Of a stretch of 63,297 nt of DNA, positions 26,301 through 38,300 are shown piece after piece; position 1 is the stretch's first letter, and each line of letters starts with the position of its first letter. The position numbers and the translations under genes are program-made. Below the pieces are notes generated by a model that searched no databases, was not told the DNA's origin, and was given only the letters and a program-made list of their open reading frames with translations. The DNA comes from Thermoguttaceae bacterium (lineage in GTDB: Bacteria > Planctomycetota > Planctomycetia > Pirellulales > Thermoguttaceae): assembly GCA_017937485.1 (NCBI GenBank), contig JAGBDN010000016.1, forward strand, positions 1-63,297, read 5' to 3'.

Positions 26301-29300
26301 GTTGGAAGTAAACGTTGTTCCCGGCGTTCGTCGCGAGCGCGTCGGCGTTCAAATGGTAATCTTGGTTGTCCGCGTCGACGAAGAGCGCGTTCGTTTCCTT
26401 CGTCAGGTCGAGTTCGCTCGACCCGATGAAGCAACCTTGTCCGGCGATCAGCGCGGCCAACGAATCGGAACGCGAAACGAAGGAGTTGTACGCGGTCGCG
26501 TTTTCGGACGCGCGGTAGGTAACCGTCGCGAAGTTGTTCGCGGCGCCGCGCTTAACGATAACGTTCAACCCGAGTTTCACCGTCGCGGGCGCGCCGTTCG
26601 CGTCGACGAATTCTTCGGCGCCGACCGCCGTAAGGACGCCTTGCACCTTCCCGACGACGACGCTTTCGCCGTCGGCGACTTGATGCGTATTGCCCTGCGC
26701 GTCGACAAACGAACCGCTCGCGAAGGTCGCTTCAAATTCGCCGAGACCGATCTTGTCGCCTTCCGCGAATTCGACCGCGACGCCTTCCGCGTCGACAAAA
26801 ACGCCGTTCGAGTAGGTCGCTTGCGCGTCGCCGACGACGACCGTTTGGCCTTCCGTAAATTGAACCGCGACGCCGTCCGCGTCGACAAAGACGCCGTTCG
26901 TAAAGGTCGCTTCAATCTTGGCGACGAACGTTTGGCCTTCCTCGAAGCGGATTCGATTCCCTTGCGCGTCGACAAACGCGCCGTTCTTAAAGGTCGCTTC
27001 GACGCCTTCGCCGACGACGATCGTTTGGCCTTCGACGAAATGAACCGCGGCGCCTTCCGCGTCGACGAACGCGTATTGCAAGGTCGTTTCGACGCCGCCG
27101 TCGACGACGAGCGTTTGTCCGGCGCCAACGTAAACCGTTTTACCGGTGTTGTTGTCGACGAACACGTCTTGACGATAGGTCGCCGCGACGCCGCCGTTGA
27201 TGAAGTAACCGAATTGTCCGCCGACCAAACCGCTTCTAAGTTCGCCGCCGATAACGATCTCTTGTCCGTCGGCGATTTGAATCGGCTCGTCCCACCAGTA
27301 TTGACGGAATTCGCCGTTGTGGTAGGTCGCTTCCGTATAGCCTCGATAGGAGTCGTCGGCAATCCAAACGGTCGCGCCGTTGTCGATCGTCGTCGTTTTA
27401 CCGGTTCTGTTTTCGACGAACGCGTCTTCGCGGTAGGTCGCCGCGAAACCGTCGGCCAACGTGAGACGGTCGCCCGCTTGGAATTCAAACAGGGTTCCGG
27501 TCGCGCCGTTGTAGAACCCGACGCCTTGGTAAACGTCTTGCGCGACGTCGCCGGAAGTCGTTTCGTTCAACGCGACGATCGTGTTGTACAGTTGGATTCC
27601 GCCAAGCTCGGCGTAAATCGCGGCGCCGTCTTTCGCGCCGTTCGTCGTGTTGGCGACGACGGTGCAGTTGACCAACTTCGCGTAAGCGGTCGAGTTCGCT
27701 TCGTTGACGTAAACCGCGGAGCCTTTTTCGGCGGCGTTTTCGGTAATCAACGAGTTGTAGACCGAAACGGAGCCCGTGCGAACGTAAATCGCGCCGCCCT
27801 TTTCGATCGAGAGATCGTCGAGACCCGCTTGGAGACGTTCCGAGCGACGGTTCGTAATCGTGAGGCCGTTCAGGACGACGTTCCCCGCGTCGACGTTGAT
27901 AATGCGTTGGTCGGCGACGTCGTTCGAAGTCGTCAAGACGATTCCAAGCGCGTTGTTCGCCAAACCGTCGATCGTCAAGTCGGAGCCGATCTTGAGTTCG
28001 GAATTCAGGTAGAACGTCGAACCGTTGATCGACGGCGCGAAGGTGATCGTGTTGGCGAGGCCGTAGTTGTTCGCGTAGGCGACCGCTTCGCGGAGCGAAA
28101 TGTCGCCGTCGTACGGGTCGACGACGTCTTCCGCGGTCGTAACGATCAAGCTCGGGATTTCGGTCGGGCCGAGCGGGGACTCGTAGGCGCCCATATCGAC
28201 CGAACCGCCGACGAAGCGCGGGTCGCCCGCGGCGTCGGTCGCCGGAACGAAGCCGTTCGGGTAAACGGTCAGCGAGTTGTCGCCGGCGTTCAGCGCGACG
28301 GAAGCGAAACCGTCGGCGTCTTTGCCGAGCGTGAAGTCGTTGTTCGCCCAATCGGTAAAGGACGGATCGACCGGATTGTTCGGAGCGCCGACGAGGTTGC
28401 CGGCGACGCCGTCGTAAGCGTTTGCGACCCAAGAGGCCGCCGCGCCGATCAAAGTGGAGCGAATCGCGAAATCGCCGCTAAGGAAGACGTCCGCGCCGTC
28501 CGTTTCGCCGTTCACCGTGTTCAGGGCGACGATCGAGTTGCGAAGCGCGACTTGACCGCCGCGGCTGTACAAACCGCCGTAAGCGTTCGACGCTTCGTTC
28601 TTCGTAATCGTCGTGTTGACGATCGAAACCGAGCCGCCGTCGACGCGGACGCCCGCGCCCGTTTGCGCTTCGTTGCCGTAAATAACGCAGTTCAAAATTT
28701 GAACGTCGCCGCCGACGGAGTAAACGCCCGCGCCGCAATCGGCGAAACCGCCGGTGATCGTCAAGCCGGCCAAAACGACTTCGGACGCCAAGGAGTCCGG
28801 GGTCGCGTCGATCTTAACGACGACGAATTGGTCGCCCGCGTCGAGCGTCAAACCGCCGATCAGACCGACCGCGTCGATCGTAACGCATTTCGTAACGTCG
28901 AGCGTTTCGGCGAGCGCGATCGTTTGACCGCCGAGCGCCGCGTCGAACGTGATTTCCGTTCCAACCTTTTGGACGTAACCGTCGACGTTGTAAGCGCTTC
29001 CGGCGTAGTCGATCGCTTCGCGGAGCGAAATCAAGCCGTCGAACGGGTCGACGACGTCTTCCGCGGTCGTAACGACGACCGACGGGACTTCCGTCGCCGT
29101 TTGGTATTCGTAGGCGCCCATATCGACCGTGCCGCCGACGAGACGTTCGTCGCCGTTGAGGTCGGTCGAAATAACGCGAACGTTCGAACCGGACAGGAGA
29201 ATCGACGCGTAGTAGCCGGCTTGCCCGACCAGACGGTTCGAACCCTTGTTGACCGCCGGGGAATCGGCGCGCAACGCGTAGTTGTTCGACGCTTCGTCGA

Positions 29301-32300
29301 CGAAACCGGCGTCGACGAACGCTTCCGGCGAACCGACGAGGACGCCGTTGACGCCGTTATACGCTTGGAGCGCTTCGGTCGCGGCGCCGACGATGCTGGC
29401 GGTCGCGGCGAAAGTTCCGGTAACGTGCAGGTCGTAGTTTTCAATCGCGGCGGACGTTTCCGAAGCGTTGGCGGCGATAATCGAGTTTTGTAGCTCGAAG
29501 AGACCGTTCGCGTTCCCGAAGTAAACGCCCGGGAAGTTTTGCGCTTCGTTGCCGGCGATCGTCGTGTTCAGGAGCTTGACGTCGCCGCCGATCGCGTAAA
29601 TCGCGCCGCCGGTCTTCGCCGCTTCGTTGCCGTAGAAGACGCAGTTGATCGCGGTCAGCTTGCCCGATTCCATATAAATCGCGCCGCCTTCGGTCGCTTC
29701 GCCGCCGGTGAGGACGACGTTTTCGAGCGTAACTTCGGCGCTGTTTTCAATGTTGAAGATTCGGTCGCCGTCGCCTTCGATCGTCAAGCCGCCCGGAACG
29801 TTCGACGCGTCGAGGATAATCGACTTGTCGAGCGTAATCGCGCCGTTTTCGAGGCGGAGCGTCGCGTCGAACGCGTCGGCGAGGTCGAAGGTAATCTTCG
29901 AGCCTTCTTCGGCGTAAGCGAGGGCTTCGCGGAGCGAAATGAGGCCGTCCGCTTGGTCGACGACGTCGGCGAGGGTCGTAACGACCGTCGACGGGACGTC
30001 GAGGTATTGCGATTCGTAGGCGCCCATATCGACGACCGTTCCGACGACGCGTTGGTCGCCGTTGAGGTCGAACTTGAGGCGGACGCCGTTCGGGCCGAAC
30101 GCGTAAACGTTCGAACCGGAGTTAATCGCCGGGGAGTCGGCGCTCAGGCGCAGGAAGTCTTCCGAGGTCGGATCGGTCGAGACGAAGCGCGGGTCGGTCG
30201 GCGAAAGAACCGTGCCGACGACGTTGCCGTTCAAACCGGCGACGGTGCGCCAAGCGTCCATCCCGCCGATGAGGTTCGTCGTCGCTTCGAGGTTTTGCGC
30301 GCGAACGTCGACGTTTTGGGCGCCGCCGTTTTGCGCGACGATCGAGTTGGCGAGGGTAACCAAGCCGTCTTCGGAGTAAACGCCGCCGTAAATACCGGCT
30401 TCGTTCAGCGCGATCGTCGAGTTGTAAACGTAAACCTTGCCCGCGTCGGCCGCGATCGCGCCGCCGTAACGCTTCGCTTCGTTGCCGTAGAAAACGGTGT
30501 TGACCGCGAAGAAGACGCCGCCGTTTTGGTAAACCGCGCCGCCGTCTTTCGAGGCGTAGTTGTTCGCGACGACCGAGTCGACCAACGAGAGCGAACCTTC
30601 GCGGAGTTCGAACGCGCCGCCGTTTTTGTTTTCGCCGGTCGCTTTACCGTTCGTAAAGGTGAAGCCGCGGAATTCGACGTCGCCTTCGCCGGTCTTGACG
30701 AAGAGTTGCGTTTCGTTGCGACCGTCGATCGTAATGTCGTAGTACTTCGTTTCGCCGAATTCGTCGACGTATTCCGACGTGATAACGACGGAGCCGCTCA
30801 ACACGATGGCGCCGAGGTCTTGACGCGCCGTGCCGCCGAACGGGTCTTCGTAAATCGCTTCGCCGTTCGAAAGGGTAATCGTCCCGGCTTTGTCGAAGAC
30901 GAAGAGGTCGGGCGAGAACGTAACGGTATGGCTGGCTTCGTCGGTTCCGGTCGCGGTCGCGGCGTACTTGATCGCTTCGCGGAGCGAAATTTGACCGTCG
31001 TAGGGGTCGAACGTGTCTTCAAGGGTCGTAACGACCGTCGACGGCGTTTCGGAACTCGCGTCGACTTCGTAAGCGCCCATATCGACGGCGGTTCCGGTTT
31101 CGCGGGACGAACCGTTGAAATCGACTTTCAGCGCGACTTTGGCGCCGTTGAAGTCGAGATAGAACGCGTATTCGCTCGAAGCGGCGTCAAGCGCGGAGCT
31201 GCCGGCGCCGAGTCGGAGATTCCATTCGGTCCAGTCGGCGGTTTCGTCGAAGTTGGCGAAGTCCGGCGCGTAAACGGAGGCGTTCGTCGAGTCGAGCGCT
31301 TCGACGGTCGTTTCGATCATCGAGTATTTCGCGTCGAACGTCGCGTCGTCTTGGGCGACGGTTCCGCCGATAATCGAGTTGTAAATCGTCAGCGCGCCTT
31401 CGGAAGCGTAAACGCCGCCGAGGTTGCCGACCGCCGTAACGTTGACGAGGAAGAGGGAGGCGTCGGCGCCGAACGCGGCCAACGCGTATTCGCCTTCGTT
31501 CGCCAAAACGAGCGAGCTGGCCAACGTCGCGGAACCGGTCGAAACGACCGCGCCGCCGACGTTTTCGGCGAAGACGGAGCGCGTCGCGAGGAATTGACCG
31601 ACGTTGTAAACCGCGCCGCCTTCGACGCCGGCTTCGTTTCCGGTCATTTTCGCGTTCGTCAAGGACGCGGTTCCGGCGTTGTAAAGGGCGCCGCCTTGTC
31701 CGGTCGCGACGCCGTCGGCGAAGGTCGCGTTGTTGACGGAGAACGTTCCGACGTTGTAAACCGCCGCGCCGTTTTCGGCTTGCGAACCGCTAATCGTCGC
31801 GCCGCGAGTCGCGGAGAGAACGCCCGCGTTGTAAACGGCGCCGCCGTCGGTTCCGGCGATAGCGTCTTGAATCGTCGCTCCGGCGAGCGAAGCGGTTCCG
31901 ACGTTGTAAATCGCGCCGCCTTCGGCGTCGGCCGTCGCGCCGTCGATCGTCGCGAGACCGACGGAGAGCGTTCCTTCGTTGTAAATCGCGCCGCCTTGTT
32001 CGGCTTCGACGTCGGTAACGAGCGTCTTCTTCGAGTTCGCGTCGATCGAGAACGAACCGGCGTTGAAGACCGCGCCGCCGCGGGTCGCCGTCGCGGATTG
32101 CAACGTCGAGTCGGCGATCTTGAGGTTCGAACCTTCGGCGACGTAAATCAAACCGCCGTCTTCCGCCGCGCCGTTTTGAATCGTCAAACCGGCGAAGTAC
32201 GCGGACGCGGTCGCCGAGGTTTCGCGGTAAGTATCGACGTTAAAGACGCGCGATTCGCCGCCGGCGTCGATCGTCAAACCGCCGATCGTCGTCGCGTCGA

Positions 32301-35300
32301 GCGTAACGGCGCGTTCGACCGTAATTTCGCCCTTTTCGAGTTCGACGACGCCCGCCGCGAGGCCGCTTTCGAAGGTAATCGTCGTTCCGAGCGTAATCGA
32401 TTCGTAAACGATCAAACCTTCCTTGTAAATGCGTTCGGAACCGTCTTCAAGGGTCAGAACGTCGCCCGCTTCAAGGTCGGCGGCCGCGAAGTTCGAGGCG
32501 CGATAAACGATTTGCGCGCCTTCCGGCGAAATCATTTCGGTTCCGCGCGGGAGTTCGACGACGGCGCCTTCGACGTCGTAGAAGACGCCGCGTTCAAGCG
32601 TAAAGGTCGTTCCGGCTTCGAAGATCGTCGTTTCAACGCCGCCGATCTTTTCGACGAGCGGCTCGACGAGCGTGTAAACGCCGTCTTGCATATCGACCGC
32701 GCGAGACGTCGCGATCACGCCGATCGGGGCTTCCGGATCGAGCGTATAGGTCGTGTTCGTCGTCGTAATCGTTTCGCCGGTTTCTTCGTCCGTCGTTTCG
32801 GTCGTCGTCGTTTCGGCGATCATAAACGCGAACTTAGCGTCCGCCGGAAGCGTGAACGTAACGGCGACTTGAGTCGTCGTCGCTTTGTTCGTCGCTTCGT
32901 CGGTCGTCGTAACGTTGACCGTCGCGGCGAACGTCCCGTTCTTTTGGTAGGTCGCGACGTAGGTCCCGGCGTCGAACGCGGTTCCGGCCGGCAGGAGGTT
33001 TGCGACCGTCGTCGCGGTCAATTCGACGGCGATCGCTTGGCCGACGACGAAGTCGGCGACCGCGCCGTAGGAAAGCGTTCCGGTCGAACCGTCGGCGGCG
33101 GTGATTTCCGCGCCTTCTTGAACCGGAATCCCGGACGCGAGAACGAGCTTGCCGTTAAGAACGGTCGCTTCCGTTCCGTCGGCGAGGAAGACGACTTGTT
33201 CTTCTTCCAACGCGGTCGTTTCGCCGTAAGAGTCGACCATATAAACGCCTTGGAGCGCGTAGAACATCCCGGTTTGCGTTCCGGAGACGCCTTCGAACTC
33301 GACGAGGAGACCGTTCTTGACTTCGAGTTGGCGACCGTCGGCGGTCGTCAAAACGTCGCCTTCTTGGAGTTCGGTTTCGACTTCGTAAGTCGTTCCGGCG
33401 TACCCGAACGCTTCGCGGAGCGAGATTTCGCCGTCGGTCGGGTTGACGATATCTTCGAACGTCGTAACGACCGTCGAAGGCGTTTCGAGGTTTTCGGCGT
33501 CCGGCGCGAATTCAAAGGCGCCCGCGTCGACCGAGCCGCCGCCGAGACCGATACGAGCGGAACCGGCGAGGTCGAAGTCGAGAACGAGACCGCAAGCGAG
33601 ACGCGTCGCGACGTTCGAACCGCGGTCGACCGGAATCGCGTCGAAGGCGGCCAAGCGGTAGTCGCCGTTCGCGGCGTCGACGAAGCCCGCGTCTTCCGCG
33701 CCCGCGTCGACGTTCGAGTCGGCGAGTTCGTAAGCGCCGTCGACGAGCGCGCCGTCGTTGAGCGCGAAGAGGGAGTTCGCGATTTCAAGCGTTCCGGCGT
33801 TCGCGATCATCGCGCTTTCCGACGCGCAGTTAGCGAACGTAACGTTGACGAACGAAAGCCAACCGGCGTTCGAAACGACCGCTTCCGCGCCCGCGTCGCA
33901 ACCGGAAATCAGCGAGTTCGCAAGTTCGAACTTCGCGCCTTCGTCGACGATAATCGCCGAGCCGGTCGCGCCGGTAATCTTAACGCCGATCAACGAAACC
34001 AAGTCGGTTCCGGAGATTTGGAGCGCGCCGGTCGAAGCGTCGAACGTCATTTCGCCCTTCAAGTTCGTCGCGTCGATAATTCCGCCGTTCGCGAAGACGA
34101 TCGCGGCTTGCGATTCGTCGACCGTCAGCGCTTGACCGGCGAGCGATTCGTCGAAGACGATCTTCGTCATTTCGACGTTTTGCTCGACGTTGGCGCGGGT
34201 CGACAGCTTGACTTCTTCGAAGACGCCCTTTTCCGTTTCGAGGTAAAGACCGGTCGTTCGCGCGTAATCTTCGCCCTTGGCGGTCTTCAGTTTGTAACCT
34301 TGGCCTTCCGCGACGACGTAAAGCGTTTCGCCGCCTTGCGGCGCGGTCGTCAGCGTCGAACCTTCTTTCAGGAGGTAATCGACTTCAAAACGTTCGTCGT
34401 CGACGATTTGCGAACCGACCGTCGCGTAAAGTTTGAATTCGACGTCCGCGACCGCGACGCCGGCGTCGTCGGTCAACGAAACCGAACCGGCGGCCCAATC
34501 TTCGGCCGTCCAAGCGACCGCGACGTTCGTCTTCTTGAACTCGATCGTTTTCGTTTCGGTATCGACGGCGCAGGGTTCCGTCGTGCGGAACGAACCGGCG
34601 GCGTATTCGACGACGATCGATTCGGAGAGCGTTCCGGTCGTCGTTCCGATCGTAACGACCGAACCGGCGCCGAGGGTGAATTTCGCGCCGTCGACGAGTT
34701 CGGAGGAACTCGGAATCGCCGTTCCGAGGAGCGCGGCGGCTTCGCGGAGCGAAATCTTGCCGTCGTGCGCGTCGACCGCGTCGACCGTCGTCGTAACGAC
34801 GATCGCTTTTTCGGCGAGCCATTTTTCTTGGAACGCGTCGTTTTCCGACCATTCGCCGTTCGCCAAGACGGCTTCGGCGACGTCGTTCGTCGCATACGTC
34901 GGAAGAAGTTCCAGCTTCGTCAAGCGTTCGTCGGCGCCGAGGAGGTCGGCCAGCTCTTGCATCGTAACGCGACCGTCGGACGGAACGGCGTCTTGCGTTT
35001 CATCGGTCGGCAAACCGGTTTCCGCGTCTTCGTCGGCGACCGCGCCAACTTTTTGGAGTTCGGCGATTCCGGCGGTCAACGCAAGACTGAATTCGGAACG
35101 TTGGAGAACGCCGACCGGATTAATTTGACCGTTCGCGCCGGCGGTCAAAACGCTCGTTTGCGCCGGACGGTCGGACGCGCCGTTCTTCGTCGAGTTCGTC
35201 AGCGAATCGGCGAACGCTTTGTAGTTGATCGCCGTTTCTTCGACGTCTTTCGCGACTTGGCCGCCGTCGAGGAAGAAGAGTTTCGAACCGGCGGCGATCT

Positions 35301-38300
35301 CGTCGAACGCGGCGGTCAGCTCGAGACTCGAGACGTATTGCGAACGTTGCGAACCGTAAGTCTTCAGGTAGCCGACCGACTCGCCGCCGACAAAACCTGC
35401 GGAGCCGCCGCCCGCGAAGTAGAAGACGATCACGTCGTTGTCGTCGGAAGCCGCGGCGACGTCGTTCAGCGCGTTCAAAACGGCGGCTTTCGTCGCTCCG
35501 GAATTCTTCAGGAACGTAATATTTTCTTCGGCCCATTGCGGGTCGGCGAGGAGCGCTTCGCGGAACGCTTCGGCGTCGTTCGCGGCGGCGGTCAAGTCGT
35601 TGGCGGAACCCGGGTAATCGGAAACGCCGACGATCACCGCGCGATAAACGACTTCGTTCAAGAAGTCGGCGGTCGTTTTTTCAACGCTCGCGCAGAGCCA
35701 ACCTTCTTCGACCGAGTAACCTTCAAGTTCTTCGGCCGTCATTTGTTCGGTGAAGTAGTTCTTGACTTGGAGTTGGAACTCGTACTTCGTTCCGGCTTCG
35801 AGACCGGCGATCTTGCAACCGGTCGCGGAACGATCGTAAGTTCCGGCGACGATCCATTCGCCCGGGTTTCCGTCGGCGTCGAGCGCGCGGTAACGGACGC
35901 GGACGTCGGAAACGTAATCGCTGTTCGGGATTTCCCAAGCGAGCGTCGCGACGGAGTTCAGGAGCGTAACGGCGTCTTTGCCCAACGTCGTCGTTTCGTC
36001 GTTGAAGTAGTCTTGCGGGTCGGTCGGAACGACGGCGCCGGATTGGGTGAAACCGCCGAGTTCGAGGTCGTATTGGTTCGCCGAACCGTTAAAACCGGCG
36101 ACGCGAACGAAATACGTTCCTTCGGTGATCGAGCGGTTCGCTTTGCCGCCGGCCGCCGCGTTGACGTCGGCGAAGTTGATCGTTTCGACGTCGGAAACGC
36201 CCGAGCTCTTGCCGACGAGTTGCAGCGTGTAAGCGCCGGTCGCGTAGGCTTCTTCGAACGTCGAGTTCGGGTCGTTCAAGACCGCTTTATAGAGATAGAG
36301 GTCGAGGTCGCCGGTCGTGTTCGCCGGATTCGCCGAATCGAGCAAAATGCGAACGTAAGCGTTTTCGTAATTTTGCTTTTCGGCGTTCGCGTCGTCTTTC
36401 AGGTCGAACTTGAACCAGTCGGCGATCGGGGCGTCGCTCGCGTCGGTTTTGCCGGTAACGCGCAGGTCTTCGACAACGCGATTCAGAAGCGCGTCGCCGT
36501 TTTCGTCGACGACGATTTCGCCGTTTTCGTTCAACATCGGACGCAGGTTTTCGATGTTCGCGACGCCGAGATCCGGGTTCGTTTCGCGCGGATTTTCATT
36601 GTCGACGACTTCCGACGGATTGCCGTTCGGCGCGAATTTGTCTTCGTCCATATTGTCGAGCGCGAAGTACGCCGTCGCAATATTGTTGTCGACGAGATAC
36701 TCGATTTCTTTCGCGACGCCGTCGTTCGCGACGTAATCGGCGGCGACGGAACCGTCGACGAGAGGAGTCCCGAAGGCCTTCGTCAGCGCGATTTCGCCGT
36801 TTCCGCGGTTGAGCGTCGCGACCGAGCCGACGGTCGTCGCGATCGCGGCGCCGGAAGCGTCGACGAACGCGCCGTTTTGGTAAGTCGCTTCAACGCCGTC
36901 GACGACGACCGTTTCGCCTTCGAAGAAGGAGAACGGTTCGCTCGCGTTTTCAGCGTAGAAGGCGCCGAGTTCGTAATTCGCCGGGTTCAAAACGATCGCG
37001 ACCGCGTTCTTCGCCAACGCGCTCGAATCGAAGTATTTGCCCGCCAACGAGGTCGGATCGGAAACGGCGCCGATATTGAAGTCGGCGACCGTCAGCGCTT
37101 CGCCCGCGCTCATATCGAGCCCGGTCGTGAAGAGCGAGATCAAACGTTCGCGCGTCGAGGCGAGCATTCCTTTGACGTTCGCTTCGGAGTTCAACGCGGC
37201 GACGACGTCGGCGGCGTCGACGAGAGCGCCGTTAATATAAAGGGCGAGCGCCGCGCCGGCGTAATCGGCGTTTTCGGAAATCGCGACGGAGTAATTCAAG
37301 TAAATATCCGTGTCGGCGCCGATCGTCGTTTCGTTTTGGAAGACTTCGGTTTCGGAAGCGGATTGCTTTTGCGTCGTAACGACGAGCGGGGATTCCCAAG
37401 CGGAATCGGCCGGAACTTCGAGGCGCGCGTCCGGAACGTCGCAAACGCCCGGAACGAGTTCGAGTTTGTAACCGACGTTGCTCGCGCCCTTGAAACCGAC
37501 GATCTTAACGAAGTAAACGCCGGCTTCCAGCCCTTCGAGCGAAATCGATTCGACGTTGTCGACGACTTTTTCGCTGCGGGTAACGAGTTTGTAACCGCGC
37601 GGATCGGAATCGTCGGCTTTGTAAAGGTAAATGTCGAGGTCGCCGTCGTTCGTTTGGACGAACTTCGATTTGTAGTAAAGGTTGACGGCGCTGTCCGCGG
37701 TTCCTTCGGCGGTCATTTCGAAGCGGAACCAGTCGACTTCCGACGTTTCGTTGCGGTTGAATTGCTTCAAAACAAGGTCGGTCAAGACGGTCGGGCCAAA
37801 GAGGACGCCGAGGTTGCCGTTCGTTCCAACCGGCGCGTTCGCAACGTCTTCAAATTCGTCGTTCTGTTCGAAGCTGTCGTCGAAACCGGCGTGGAAGGTC
37901 AGTTTGTAACCGTCGTTAACTTGACCGGCGGCGGTCGGATTCGCGAATTCGACCTTGAGGTAGAATTGGTTTTCGCCGTAGCCGCCCGGATTCAAACCGG
38001 CGAGCGAAATACGATGGCGGCAAGTCGTCGACGCGTAAGTTTTGCCGTCTTCGCCGACGTTGTAAACCGTTTCCTTCGAGAAGGTCGCGTCGTAGCGGCC
38101 CGGTTCGTAACCGTAAAGTTCCGGGTCGATCGGCGACAACGAACCGTCTTCGCCGCGGAGATAAAGCGTAACGTTCAGCGGGGAAACGCCGTAAGCGTCC
38201 GCGTATTCAAGGAGAATATAGTCGGAATTCGACGCGGTTTGACCGAGCGAAAACGCGTAATAGTCGACCGGGTCGGCGTCCGCGCCGTCTTTCGACGCGT

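Noticed and set aside
26630..27190. CRISPR or satellite repeat inside the giant gene
   Set aside because: Units are diverged and in frame throughout; they are protein repeats.
24559..29493. Antisense open frame of 1,644 codons on the plus strand
   Set aside because: Same codon-bias shadow of the giant gene; no start signal or recognisable domain.
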